Shown here one piece after another: positions 51,980 to 61,230 of a DNA stretch of 64,000 nucleotides (positions within the stretch are counted from its first letter, which is position 1; each line of letters begins with the position of its first letter). The notes beneath the pieces are model-generated. The model worked only from the letters and a program-made list of their open reading frames with translations. It was not told the DNA's origin and searched no databases. The stretch is from the NCBI GenBank assembly GCA_965237855.1, contig CBDEGK010000001.1, positions 248,001 to 312,000 on the forward strand. The letters run 5' to 3'. The translations under genes and the position numbers were made by a program. Origin of the DNA: CBDEGK01 sp965237855. GTDB lineage: Bacteria; Pseudomonadota; Gammaproteobacteria; Pseudomonadales; Halieaceae.

Positions 51980-53731
51980 ATGAACGATGAATGGCAACGC
52001 TGGCTGGACAGAGACCCGGATCCCGTTTGCAGGGACGAGTTGCGGGCCCTGATTGATGCCGATGATCAAGCGGAGTTGGCGCGCCGCTTTTCACAACGAT
52101 TGCAGTTCGGCACAGCAGGTCTGCGGGGTGTGGTCGGTGCTGGCCCGGCCTGGATGAACCGCGCTGTCATTCGGGAAACTTCTGCAGGGCTGGGCGCCTA
52201 CTTGTTACGCGAAGTCACCGCTAGCGCAGAATGCGGCATAGTGATTGGCTATGATGGCAGACTCGATTCCCGCCAGTTCGCCCATGATGCGGCCTGTGTA
52301 TTCGTCGCACTGGGCATCAAGGTGTTTATCACCCCGGATGTTGCGGCGACGCCCCTGATCGCCTTCGCTACCGTTGCAATGCAGGCTGCCGCCGGTGTTG
52401 TGGTCACGGCAAGCCATAATCCGGCCGAATACAACGGTTACAAGGTGTACTGGGGCAACGGTGCACAAATAATACACCCGCACGATACTGGAATCGCCGC
52501 GGCGATTGAGCTTGCCGCACGAGAGGACATTCCCTGGTGCGAATTCGATGACGCCAGAACGAGTGGGATGATTGAGGTGCTGGGCCCGAACTTCTACCGC
52601 AGCTATCTCGACACGATACTGGCTAATACATTGTTTTCTATCGAATCCCCCGGGGCATCGATCAGTATTGCCTACTCGGCGATGCACGGTGTTGGCGCAG
52701 AGATGGCTGAAACCTTGTTGGCTGAGGCTGGCTTCGACAAGGTTTACAGTGTTGTCGCTCAGCGCGAACCCGATGGTCGATTTCCCACCGTCAATTTCCC
52801 AAACCCGGAAGAACCCGGTGCGATGGACTTGGTCCTCGCGCTGGCGCGCGATAATCAGGCAACACTCGCGTGCGCAAACGATCCGGACGCGGATCGGCTG
52901 GCGGTTGCAGTACGAAGGGAAAATGGCGACTACCAAATGTTGAGCGGCGATATGATTGGCGTGTTACTGGCCAACTACGTGCTGGAAAAAGAGCACGACT
53001 ATATTCCGATACTCTGTAGCAGCATCGTGTCCTCGAGCATGTTGGAGAGTATTGCCGCAGCGGCTGGCGCTGACTATTACCAAACGCTGACGGGTTTCAA
53101 GTGGATGGCCAACCTGGCGCTGGGCCATGAGGATCAGCATCACCAATTCCTGTTTGCCTACGAAGAGGCGCTCGGCTATGCGGTTGGGCGCCAGGTGCGG
53201 GATAAGGATGGTTTGTCTGCCCTGTTGGCTTTTGCACAAATGACCGAGCAACTGGCCGGGGAGGGCAGCACGGTATTGGATCAGCTGGAAGGGTTGTATC
53301 GCCGCCACGGTCTTTATGTCAATGCGCAGAGAAGCCTGGCGCTGGAACTCGGTACTGGATCGATCGGCGACCTGTTGCGGGATAAGCCTCCCGCAACTAT
53401 TGCCGGTCGACAAGTAGCGGTAACTGAAGACCTGGGCAGTGGGCTGCGCCAGTATGCCGGGGGCGAGACGGAGCGGCTGGACTACCCCGCCAGTGACGTC
53501 CTGATATACCGCCTGGATAACGGCGCACGGGTAATTGTTCGTCCTTCCGGCACGGAACCCAAGGTCAAGTGCTATTACGAGTTGCGGGATGTCGTGGCAG
53601 AGGACGAAGATTTTGCCGTTGCCCGAGAACGCGCAGAGTCTGCGCTACTGTCCCTGGTGGAGACACACCAGGCAATGCTGACTATACTCATGCAGGCACG
53701 CCTTCCAGCTGGTGCCACCCCGTCACAATAA
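51980..53731 (+). CDS. Alpha-D-phosphohexomutase family, PGM2-like (probable phosphopentomutase)
   Basis: A 583-residue four-domain phosphomutase. Motifs: FGTAGLRGVVGAGPAWMNRAV near residue 40 (anchor FGTAGLRG), the phosphoserine loop VVTASHNPAEYNGYKVYW near residue 139, the metal loop NDPDADRLAVAV near 299, the sugar loop YEEALGYAVG and the phosphate loop RPSGTEPKVK near 519. The long AGLRG/PGM2 form includes mammalian PGM2, a phosphopentomutase. Between nucleoside genes, conversion of (deoxy)ribose 1-phosphate to the 5-phosphate is the likely job; no DeoB is in view. Confidence 0.88.
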   Translation: MNDEWQRWLDRDPDPVCRDELRALIDADDQAELARRFSQRLQFGTAGLRGVVGAGPAWMNRAVIRETSAGLGAYLLREVTASAECGIVIGYDGRLDSRQFAHDAACVFVALGIKVFITPDVAATPLIAFATVAMQAAAGVVVTASHNPAEYNGYKVYWGNGAQIIHPHDTGIAAAIELAAREDIPWCEFDDARTSGMIEVLGPNFYRSYLDTILANTLFSIESPGASISIAYSAMHGVGAEMAETLLAEAGFDKVYSVVAQREPDGRFPTVNFPNPEEPGAMDLVLALARDNQATLACANDPDADRLAVAVRRENGDYQMLSGDMIGVLLANYVLEKEHDYIPILCSSIVSSSMLESIAAAAGADYYQTLTGFKWMANLALGHEDQHHQFLFAYEEALGYAVGRQVRDKDGLSALLAFAQMTEQLAGEGSTVLDQLEGLYRRHGLYVNAQRSLALELGTGSIGDLLRDKPPATIAGRQVAVTEDLGSGLRQYAGGETERLDYPASDVLIYRLDNGARVIVRPSGTEPKVKCYYELRDVVAEDEDFAVARERAESALLSLVETHQAMLTILMQARLPAGATPSQ

Positions 53732-53752
53732 CTGCGCTCTGGAGATGTCCCG

Positions 53753-54403
53753 GTGAACAACGATCACAATTTTCCGAACCTGAAAGTCATTGATCACCCG
53801 TTGATTCAGCACAAGCTGAGTCATATGCGCGCGAGGGAAACATCGACAAAAATATTCCGAGAATTACTGCGCGAAATAGCGCTACTCATGGCTTATGAAA
53901 TGACCCGCAATCTGGCCATTGTCTACAAGGGCATCGACACACCGCTGCGCTCAATGTCAGCGCCAGTGCTGGAGGGGAAGAAGCCGGCGATTGTTCCCAT
54001 TCTCCGTGCCGGGCTGGGTATGGCTGATGGTTTGCTCGATCTGATGCCCGCGGCGCGGGTGGGTCACCTGGGTATGTACCGTGATCCGGAAACCAAGCGG
54101 CCGGTGCAGTACATGCGCAAGTTACCCTCGGCGCCGGCTCGCGATTTTTTCCTGGTCGACCCCATGTTGGCAACCGGTTACTCAGCGGCTGCGGGTGTCG
54201 ATGCCTTACTGGACTACGGCGTCGCTCCAAGCAGAATTTATTTTATGTCGCTGGTGGCATCTCCAGAGGGTGTGCAGGTTATGCTCGATCAGCACCCCGA
54301 TGTTGCACTTTACACGGCTTCACTGGACGAGGGGCTGGATGAGAATGCCTACATCGTGCCCGGACTGGGCGATGCCGGTGACAGGTTATACGGCACGCTT
54401 TAG
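53753..54403 (+). CDS. upp: Uracil phosphoribosyltransferase
   Basis: A 216-residue enzyme making UMP from uracil and PRPP. Start GTG has GGAG eight bases before it. N-terminal HPLIQHKLSHMRARETST is typical. The PRPP loop reads VDPMLATGYSAAA, where the usual ATGGSA has Tyr in place of Gly. C-terminal uracil-binding YIVPGLGDAGDRLYGT is intact. It lies between the phosphomutase and nucleoside hydrolase genes, giving the cell the choice of salvaging uracil rather than degrading it. Confidence 0.95.
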   Translation: MNNDHNFPNLKVIDHPLIQHKLSHMRARETSTKIFRELLREIALLMAYEMTRNLAIVYKGIDTPLRSMSAPVLEGKKPAIVPILRAGLGMADGLLDLMPAARVGHLGMYRDPETKRPVQYMRKLPSAPARDFFLVDPMLATGYSAAAGVDALLDYGVAPSRIYFMSLVASPEGVQVMLDQHPDVALYTASLDEGLDENAYIVPGLGDAGDRLYGTL

Positions 54404-54443
54404 ATGCCGTCATTGATGTCGCTAGTTAAATCCGGATTAGGTC

Positions 54444-55385
54444 ATGGCGAAGCGTAAGATCATCCTTGACTGTGACCCGGGGCAGGACGATGCCATCAAT
54501 CTGCTGCTCGCGTTTGCTGCGACTGACGAGCTCGAGATACTCGGTGTTACAACTGTCGCTGGAAATGTACCGCTGCATCTCACCCAGAGAAATGCGCGGC
54601 TGATCTGTGACATCGCCGGGCGAGACGACGTGTGTGTTTACGCTGGCTGCTCGCGACCCATGGTCCGATCACTGGTGACCGCCGAGCAAGTGCACGGCAT
54701 GACCGGTGTTGACGGCATCGAGATCACGCAACCATCTCGCCCCCTGGCTTCCGCTCACGCGGTAGACTTCATCATCGATGCCACGCTAAACGCACAGAAC
54801 GGCCCAGTTACCCTGGTACCCACTGGCCCGTTGACCAATATCGCAATGGCTATTGTCAAGGAGCCAGCGATACTTGAGCAGGTAGAGCAGATAGTCTTGA
54901 TGGGCGGCGCCATGCGAGAGGGCGGCAATTTTTCGCCATCAGCCGAATTCAATATGTTGGTGGATCCACATGCCGCCCATGTAGTATTCGAGTGTGGTCG
55001 GCCGATTGTGACCTTTGGCTTGGATGTCACACACCAGCTGTTGGCCACCCGCGAGCGTATTGATCGTATGCGTGCCCTCAAGACGAGAACCGCCACGGCC
55101 GCAGCCGATATGCTCGATTTCTTTAACCGCCACGATACCGAGAAATACAAGTCAGATGGTGCGCCTTTACACGATCCCTGTACGGTCGCCTATTTACTCA
55201 AGCCGGATCTGTTCGAATGCAAGGCTTGCAATATCTCGATAGAGATTCACTCCGAGTTGACGATGGGTCATAGCGCTGTCGATTTCTGGGGCGTGACGGG
55301 CAAAGACAGTAATGCATTGTGGGCCTATGATGTCGACGCAGAGGGTTTTTACGACCTCTTGGTCGAACATCTCGGCCGTTGTTAG
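54444..55385 (+). CDS. Pyrimidine-type nucleoside hydrolase (Rih family)
   Basis: A 313-residue N-ribohydrolase that splits nucleosides to base and ribose. The Ca-binding signature is LDCDPGQDDAINLLLA near residue 8 (DxDxxxDD). Further family motifs: LGVTTVAGNVPL, NGPVTLVPTGPLTNIAMA, LMGGAMREGGNFSPSAEFNM (anchor GGAMREGGN) and PLHDPCTVAYLL with the terminal Asp ligand. Closest in pattern to RihA/RihB of E. coli. It is in the salvage segment with upp and the phosphomutase. Confidence 0.95.
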   Translation: MAKRKIILDCDPGQDDAINLLLAFAATDELEILGVTTVAGNVPLHLTQRNARLICDIAGRDDVCVYAGCSRPMVRSLVTAEQVHGMTGVDGIEITQPSRPLASAHAVDFIIDATLNAQNGPVTLVPTGPLTNIAMAIVKEPAILEQVEQIVLMGGAMREGGNFSPSAEFNMLVDPHAAHVVFECGRPIVTFGLDVTHQLLATRERIDRMRALKTRTATAAADMLDFFNRHDTEKYKSDGAPLHDPCTVAYLLKPDLFECKACNISIEIHSELTMGHSAVDFWGVTGKDSNALWAYDVDAEGFYDLLVEHLGRC

Positions 55386-55419
55386 TGTACTGATAGCTGC
55401 TTGAGCGTAAGGAACATGT

Positions 55420-56259
55420 ATGCTCGATAAACAACAAGTTGATCAATTCCGACAGGACGGCTTCCTGGTTGTCGAAGATGCCTTCACGGCGGGCAGCGTT
55501 GCTGCATTGCGTGAGGCCGCCGCGGAGATTGTTGCTGACTTCGACATAAACCACCACCGCACCGTGTTCAAGACGACCGATCGCGACGCTGGCAGGGATG
55601 ATTATTTTTTCGACTCAGCCGAACGGGTGCACTGTTTTCTCGAAGAGGGCGCCGTGGACCCCGCGGGAAACCTGAGCTGCTCGAAAGAGCTGGCCATTAA
55701 CAAGATCGGCCACGCCATGCACAACCTGGTTCCAGGTTTCACTTCCTTTTGTCGCCAGGGCTTGATCGGCCAGGTATTGCGCGACCTGGGTTGTGAGAAT
55801 CCGTTGTTGTGGCAGACCATGTATATATTCAAACAGCCACGCATCGGTGGTGAAGTACGCTGGCACCAGGACGCCAGCTACCTGATCTCGGAGCCTCAGT
55901 CGGTTACCGGCATGTGGGTCGCGTTGGAGGATGCCACTCGAACCAACGGCTGCCTGTGGATGTCGCCAGGCGGACATCATCGGATCTTGAGTGAGATTTA
56001 TGAAGTTGACTGGACAGTCCGCGAAGGCACTTTGCGTGATCTCGAGCCGCAGCCATGGCCGTCGGCTGAAGAAGCAGTGGCCATCGAAGTGCCGGCTGGT
56101 GCATTGGTCGTCTTCCATGACCATATGCCGCATTACAGTTCGCTAAATACATCGGGCCGTTCCCGGCAAGCCTTCACCATGCACTTTTCCGAGGCGCAGT
56201 CGGCATGGTCCCGCAAAAATTGGCTGCAGCGCCCAGAGCTGGGTGCCTTCAGGGTGTAA
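55420..56259 (+). CDS. PhyH-family Fe(II)/2-oxoglutarate dioxygenase
   Basis: A 279-residue phytanoyl-CoA dioxygenase-like hydroxylase. The Fe site is WHQDASYL near residue 148 (HxD) with the distal His in DHMPHYSSLN and the 2-oxoglutarate Arg in SGRSRQAFTMHF. It starts 34 bases after the nucleoside hydrolase, in the same direction, and ends before a RutR-like box. PhyH proteins hydroxylate many small molecules. Thymidine 2'-hydroxylase-type activity on nucleosides is known for other 2-oxoglutarate enzymes, so a modified-nucleoside substrate is conceivable, but only the location points to it. Confidence 0.88.
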   Translation: MLDKQQVDQFRQDGFLVVEDAFTAGSVAALREAAAEIVADFDINHHRTVFKTTDRDAGRDDYFFDSAERVHCFLEEGAVDPAGNLSCSKELAINKIGHAMHNLVPGFTSFCRQGLIGQVLRDLGCENPLLWQTMYIFKQPRIGGEVRWHQDASYLISEPQSVTGMWVALEDATRTNGCLWMSPGGHHRILSEIYEVDWTVREGTLRDLEPQPWPSAEEAVAIEVPAGALVVFHDHMPHYSSLNTSGRSRQAFTMHFSEAQSAWSRKNWLQRPELGAFRV

Positions 56260-56268
56260 ACAAAGAAG

Positions 56269-56284
56269 TTGACTAAATGGACAG
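56269..56284. promoter_or_regulatory. RutR-like operator F
   Basis: TTGACTAAATGGACAG, a single box 101 bases before thymidine phosphorylase. It would bring the deoA-deoC-aldehyde dehydrogenase operon under the same repressor. Confidence 0.72.
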
Positions 56285-56385
56285 CTTCTGGCACAGTTTG
56301 GCTGCTCGCAAGGTCGACGGCTGTTTCCGGGCACCCTGCAATCCCTACCCGATAGATTAGCGCTGGAATGACGCAAGGCTTAGCT

Positions 56386-57705
56386 ATGTTGATTCAGGAC
56401 ATTATTCGAAAAAAACGTGACGGTGCTACTCTGGAGGTGCAGGAAATCGAGGCGATTGTCCGGGGTATCGTCGACCAGTCTGTCTCCGAGGGGCAGGTAG
56501 CCAGCTTTGCCATGGCCACTTTCTTTCGTGGTATGGCCAGGCAGGAATGCTCCAGCCTTACCCGGGCGATGAAGGGGTCCGGCACAACTCTGCAGTGGGG
56601 CGCTTTGGATTTGCCTGGCCCGGTGGTGGATAAACACTCGACCGGTGGTGTGGGTGACAAGGTCAGCCTCATGCTGGCACCCATGCTGGCAGACTGTGGG
56701 GTGTTTGTGCCGATGATATCGGGCAGGGGGCTGGGTCACACCGGTGGCACCCTGGATAAACTGGATAGCATACCTGGCTATCAATCGCAGCCCGACAATG
56801 AGCGCCTGCAGGCGGTGGTGAAAGAGGTGGGTTGCGCCATAGTTGGCCAGACTGCTGATCTGGCGCCGGCGGACAAGCGCTTTTATGCCATCCGCGATGT
56901 CACCGCGACGGTGGAGTCGGTTCCGCTGATTACCGCCTCTATTCTCTCAAAAAAATTGTCAGCAGGCCTCGATTCTTTGGTCATGGATATCAAAACCGGC
57001 AGTGGCGCCTTTGCCGAGTCCCGTGAGATGGCCAGGGAACTGGCCACCAGTATTGTGGCGGTCGGAGGCGAATTAGGGCTGCCGATTGCTGCATTGATTA
57101 CCGATATGTCGCAACTCCTGGGCAGGACCGCAGGTAACGCCCTGGAAGTACTGGAGACGGTGCAATACCTGCGCGGTGATTTCCAGGATCATCGTTTACA
57201 CGATGTAGTTATAGGGCTGGGTGCGGAGCTGCTGGTATTGTCAGGCGTCGCCGAAAATCGGGAGTTGGGTGAGGAACAGATGAACGCAGCTCTCTCCAGT
57301 GGAGCAGCAGCGGAGCGTTTTGCGCGGATGGTGACTGCCCTGGGTGGCCCGACAGATTTTGTCGATAGTCCGCAAAAATATATGCCCGCAGCAGCTGAGA
57401 TCATACCGGTATATCCAAAGGTCGATGGTGTAGTGACAGCAATAGATGTCCGTTCTGTCGGCAATGCCGTGGTTGAACTAGGTGGTGGTCGCCGACTGGT
57501 CAAAGACACACTAGACTTCAGGGTGGGGCTGGAATCTGTGAAAGCGCCAGGTGAATCTGTCAGCCGGGCCGAACCGCTGGCGATAATTCACGCTGCAGAC
57601 AAACATACTGCAGCGGTGGCTGCTGAGCGGCTGCAACAGGCTTTTTCCATCGGTGACAATGCCAACCCTGTTGGCGCAGTGATTCTGGAGAGGCTGGAAG
57701 CATGA
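56386..57705 (+). CDS. deoA: Thymidine phosphorylase
   Basis: A 439-residue enzyme that splits thymidine or deoxyuridine into base and deoxyribose 1-phosphate. An ATG at 56368 is in frame, but ATG 56386 has AAGG eight bases upstream and aligns with the E. coli start (IIRKKRDG follows). Motifs: the signature SGRGLGHTGGTLDKLDSIPG near residue 114 (anchor GRGLGHTGGTLDK), KHSTGGVGDKVSL near 83 and VMDIKTGSGAF near 200. Length equals E. coli DeoA (440). Confidence 0.97.
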   Translation: MLIQDIIRKKRDGATLEVQEIEAIVRGIVDQSVSEGQVASFAMATFFRGMARQECSSLTRAMKGSGTTLQWGALDLPGPVVDKHSTGGVGDKVSLMLAPMLADCGVFVPMISGRGLGHTGGTLDKLDSIPGYQSQPDNERLQAVVKEVGCAIVGQTADLAPADKRFYAIRDVTATVESVPLITASILSKKLSAGLDSLVMDIKTGSGAFAESREMARELATSIVAVGGELGLPIAALITDMSQLLGRTAGNALEVLETVQYLRGDFQDHRLHDVVIGLGAELLVLSGVAENRELGEEQMNAALSSGAAAERFARMVTALGGPTDFVDSPQKYMPAAAEIIPVYPKVDGVVTAIDVRSVGNAVVELGGGRRLVKDTLDFRVGLESVKAPGESVSRAEPLAIIHAADKHTAAVAAERLQQAFSIGDNANPVGAVILERLEA

Positions 57706-57727
57706 TGTTTAGGTTTGGGAGCGAATG

Positions 57728-58750
57728 ATGGCGAAGATTGCTGAAGTTGAGACAAGCCGGACGCCTTCGTCACAGGAGGCAGTCGCTGTGCAAGATGAGC
57801 AGGAGCTGTTGAATCCGGGAACGCCTTTCAATCCAGCCTGGGTCGACAACATCCACATTAACTGCAGCGCAGTTGAACGACGTACGGACTCACTCAAGAG
57901 TCGCCGAGCTCTGAAGAAGGAATGGCAGGCTGCGTGGTTGTTGAGGGCAATCAGTTGTATGGACCTGACTACTCTTGCCGGCGACGACACGCCGGGCCGG
58001 GTCAAGCGCTTGTGTGGCAAGGCCAGAAACCCGGTTCGCCTGGATATTCTAGAGGCCCTGGGTGCGGAATCTCTGGGGCTGACGACGGGAGCGGTTTGTG
58101 TTTATCACTCCATGGTGGAGACGGCGGTGGCGGCACTGGCAGGCACTGGCATCCCGGTTGCGGCAGTGTCTACCGGTTTCCCGGCCTGCATGGCGCCGCT
58201 GGAGATGCGTTTGGCGGAGATAAGAGCGTCGGTGGCCGCCGGTGCAACGGAAATCGATATCGTCATTACGCGCCACTTTGTGCTCACCCAAAACTGGCAG
58301 GCCTTGTACCAGGAAGTCTGTGCTTACCGCGAAGCCTGTGGCAAAACTCATATGAAAACTATTATTTCAACCGGCGAATTGGCGACGATGAATAACGTGG
58401 CGAAGGCGTCCATGGTATGCATGATGGCCGGCGCAGATTTTATAAAGACCTCTACCGGGATGGAGGCCGTTAACGCAACCTTGCCGGTTAGCCTGGTGAT
58501 GATCAGGATGATCCGCCGCTACCATGAGTTGACAGGATTCAAGGTGGGCTTCAAACCTGCCGGCGGTATTAGCAGTGCCAAGGATTGCCTCAATTACCTG
58601 GTGTTGATTAAGGAGGAATTGGGCGACGAGTGGCTCAGGCCGGAGATGTTTCGCTTTGGAGCATCCAGTTTATTGGGGGACATCGAGAGACAGTTGGAAC
58701 ACTTCGTTAGCGGCCAGTATTCCGCCAGCCACCGTCATCCAATCGCCTGA
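57728..58750 (+). CDS. deoC: Deoxyribose-phosphate aldolase
   Basis: A 340-residue class I aldolase splitting deoxyribose 5-phosphate into acetaldehyde and glyceraldehyde 3-phosphate. ATG 57728 (GGGAG six bases upstream) is preferred over the ATG immediately before it. Motifs: ISCMDLTTLAGDDTPGRV near residue 73, GATEIDIVITRHFVL, the Schiff-base Lys in ADFIKTSTGMEAVNAT near 240 and the second Lys in VGFKPAGGIS near 277. The long form with an N-terminal extension is like eukaryotic DERA rather than the 259-residue E. coli enzyme. It starts 22 bases after deoA. Confidence 0.95.
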   Translation: MAKIAEVETSRTPSSQEAVAVQDEQELLNPGTPFNPAWVDNIHINCSAVERRTDSLKSRRALKKEWQAAWLLRAISCMDLTTLAGDDTPGRVKRLCGKARNPVRLDILEALGAESLGLTTGAVCVYHSMVETAVAALAGTGIPVAAVSTGFPACMAPLEMRLAEIRASVAAGATEIDIVITRHFVLTQNWQALYQEVCAYREACGKTHMKTIISTGELATMNNVAKASMVCMMAGADFIKTSTGMEAVNATLPVSLVMIRMIRRYHELTGFKVGFKPAGGISSAKDCLNYLVLIKEELGDEWLRPEMFRFGASSLLGDIERQLEHFVSGQYSASHRHPIA

Positions 58751-58797
58751 TCCCATTGACCCATCCCACCAAGAGTGAATGACAGCGGATACCAGCT

Positions 58798-61182
58798 ATG
58801 AAGGTTGCAGAAATATTCAAGACTATGAGCTATGGGCCAGCACCGGAGGCCACCGACAAGGTCGACCAGTGGTTGCAAGATCACCGGGATAGCTCCCCCA
58901 TATTGATCAACGGGCAGTGGCTGGCGCCATCATCCGGTAGCTATTTTGACAGTATTAACCCAGCCACCGGCGAGGTGTTGGCGAAGGTTGCCCAGGCCAA
59001 TGCTGCTGATGTCAATTCAGCTGTGGAGGCGGCCCGGGCCGCGCAGCCAGCCTGGCAAAAACTGAGCGGCCACCAGCGTGCGCGGCGTCTCTACGCCTTG
59101 GCGCGGCTGATGCAAAAGCACTCTCGGCGCTTGGCCGTGCTGGAATCATTGGACAACGGCAAGCCGATCCGCGAATCTCGGGATATAGATGTGCCGCTGG
59201 CGGTGAGGCATTTCTACCACCACGCCGGTTGGGCCCAGCTCATGGAAACCGAATTTCCCGGACAGCAGGCAGTGGGAGTAGTCGGGCAAATTATCCCGTG
59301 GAATTTCCCCCTGCTAATGGCTGCCTGGAAGGTTGCTCCCGCCTTGGCCGCGGGAAATTGTGTGGTATTGAAACCGGCAGAATTTACCAGCCTCAGTGCA
59401 CTGATGTTTGGCGAGCTGTGCCAGGAGGCGGGCATTCCGGCGGGTGTTGTCAATATCGTCACTGGAGATGGCGAAACCGGTGCCGAGTTGGTCAGTCACC
59501 CGGATATAGACAAGATCGCGTTCACTGGTTCTACCGATGTAGGGCGCGTGATCAAGCGGCAAACAGCGGGTAGTGGCAAGAAGCTGACGCTGGAACTGGG
59601 TGGGAAATCTCCCTTTATCGTGTTTGATGACGCCGACCTGGACAGTGCAGTGGAAGGCCTGGTGGAGTCGATTTGGTTTAATCAGGGTCAGGTGTGTTGC
59701 GGTTGTTCGCGTTTGTTGGTGCAGGAAGGCATTGCTGACACACTGGTGGATAGAATTAAAACGCGTATGGCGACTTTGCGCGTGGGAGACCCGCTGGACA
59801 AGGGAGTCGACATGGGGGCTATCATTGACCCCAGCCAACGCGAGCGCATCGACACCATGGTAAAGCAGGGTGTGGCGGAGGGGGCAACACTTTGGCAGCC
59901 CGAGGGGGCCTGTCCAGAAAGCGGCTGTTTCTATCCGCCTACCCTGTTAACCGATGTCGAGAGCACAAACGTGGTCGCCCGGGAAGAAATCTTCGGCCCG
60001 GTATTGAGCGTGCTCAGCTTTCGCAGCCAAAAGGAGGCGATCGAGCTGGCCAACAATAGCCGCTACGGGTTGGCTGCCAGTGTCTGGTCAGAAAATATTA
60101 ACAGGGCGCTGGATGTGGCTCCGCAATTGAAGGCGGGAGTAGTCTGGATAAACAGCGCCAACCAATTCGACGCCTCCTGCGGCTTCGGAGGCTATCGCGA
60201 ATCCGGAATAGGGCGTGAAGGTGGTATGGAGGGGATGTACGAGTATCTCAAACCAGGAGACATCAGCTCTTTGGAGGAAGACATCCCTGTGCCTGAACTA
60301 CAGCCTTCGCCACCGGGGGCTGCCAATGCCGGCATAGATCACACGGCTAAAATGTATATAGGCGGCAAGCAGGCTCGCCCCGACAGCGGCAATAGCACGC
60401 CGGTTCTGTCCTTCGATGGCAGCTATTGCGGGCTGGTGGGCGAGGGCACTCGCAAAGATATTCGCAATGCAGTGGAGGCCGCCTCCAAAGCGGAAGGCTG
60501 GAGCAAGACCAGCGCCCACAATCGTGCCCAAATTCTTTTCTATATTGCAGAAAACCTAAGCTATCGGGCTGAGGAATTCTCGCGGCGACTCATCACCTTG
60601 ACCGGTGCCTCTGCAGATGAGGCAGGGGCGGAGGTGGAGGCGGCTATCGAGCGCTTGTTTTATTATGCCGCCTGGGCAGATAAGTATGATGGCAGTGTGC
60701 ACCAGCCGCCGATCAGTGGTGTTGCGCTGGCGATGCATGAAGCTTTAGGCATTGTAGGGATTGCCTGCCCGGATGGCTCTCCCTTGCTGGCTTTGATCTC
60801 AATGCTTGCCCCGGTGATTGCCCTGGGCAATAGGGCTGTTGTCTTGCCCTCGCAGCGCTACCCGCTGATTGGCACAGACTTTTATCAGGTGCTGGAAACC
60901 TCAGATGTACCGGCCGGCGTTGTCAATATCGTCACTGGCGAGCGAGCATTGCTCAGCAAGGTCCTGGCTGAACACAATCAGGTGGACGGTCTGTGGTATC
61001 ACGGCACGGCGGAGGGGAGTAAGGTCGTGGAACAGGCATCGGTTGGGAATTTGAAACGTACCTGGGTGAACCAGGGCAGGGCCAGGGACTGGATGTCCAG
61101 CGAGCAGGGTCAGGGCAAACAGTTCCTGCGGGAAGCCTGCCAGGTGAAAAATATCTGGATACCCTACGGCGACTCGATCTAA
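58798..61182 (+). CDS. Tandem (double-domain) aldehyde dehydrogenase
   Basis: A 794-residue protein with two aldehyde dehydrogenase domains. Domain 1 (residues 30-500) is complete: IIPWNFPLLMAAWKVAPAL, FTGSTDVGRVIK, the Glu in LELGGKSPFIVFDDAD and the catalytic Cys in NQGQVCCGCSRLLV. Domain 2 (about 515-790) keeps the nucleotide-fold part (GIVGIACPDGSPLLALISML, VVNIVTGERALLSK) but ends early and lacks a recognisable catalytic Cys segment. Following deoC, its job is probably oxidation of acetaldehyde to acetate. Such fused dehydrogenases are found beside deoC in other bacteria. Confidence 0.92.
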   Translation: MKVAEIFKTMSYGPAPEATDKVDQWLQDHRDSSPILINGQWLAPSSGSYFDSINPATGEVLAKVAQANAADVNSAVEAARAAQPAWQKLSGHQRARRLYALARLMQKHSRRLAVLESLDNGKPIRESRDIDVPLAVRHFYHHAGWAQLMETEFPGQQAVGVVGQIIPWNFPLLMAAWKVAPALAAGNCVVLKPAEFTSLSALMFGELCQEAGIPAGVVNIVTGDGETGAELVSHPDIDKIAFTGSTDVGRVIKRQTAGSGKKLTLELGGKSPFIVFDDADLDSAVEGLVESIWFNQGQVCCGCSRLLVQEGIADTLVDRIKTRMATLRVGDPLDKGVDMGAIIDPSQRERIDTMVKQGVAEGATLWQPEGACPESGCFYPPTLLTDVESTNVVAREEIFGPVLSVLSFRSQKEAIELANNSRYGLAASVWSENINRALDVAPQLKAGVVWINSANQFDASCGFGGYRESGIGREGGMEGMYEYLKPGDISSLEEDIPVPELQPSPPGAANAGIDHTAKMYIGGKQARPDSGNSTPVLSFDGSYCGLVGEGTRKDIRNAVEAASKAEGWSKTSAHNRAQILFYIAENLSYRAEEFSRRLITLTGASADEAGAEVEAAIERLFYYAAWADKYDGSVHQPPISGVALAMHEALGIVGIACPDGSPLLALISMLAPVIALGNRAVVLPSQRYPLIGTDFYQVLETSDVPAGVVNIVTGERALLSKVLAEHNQVDGLWYHGTAEGSKVVEQASVGNLKRTWVNQGRARDWMSSEQGQGKQFLREACQVKNIWIPYGDSI

Positions 61183-61230
61183 GAAGTGATAGCACGGGGG
61201 CAGCGCTAATTAGCTTAAGCAGTCGATGCG

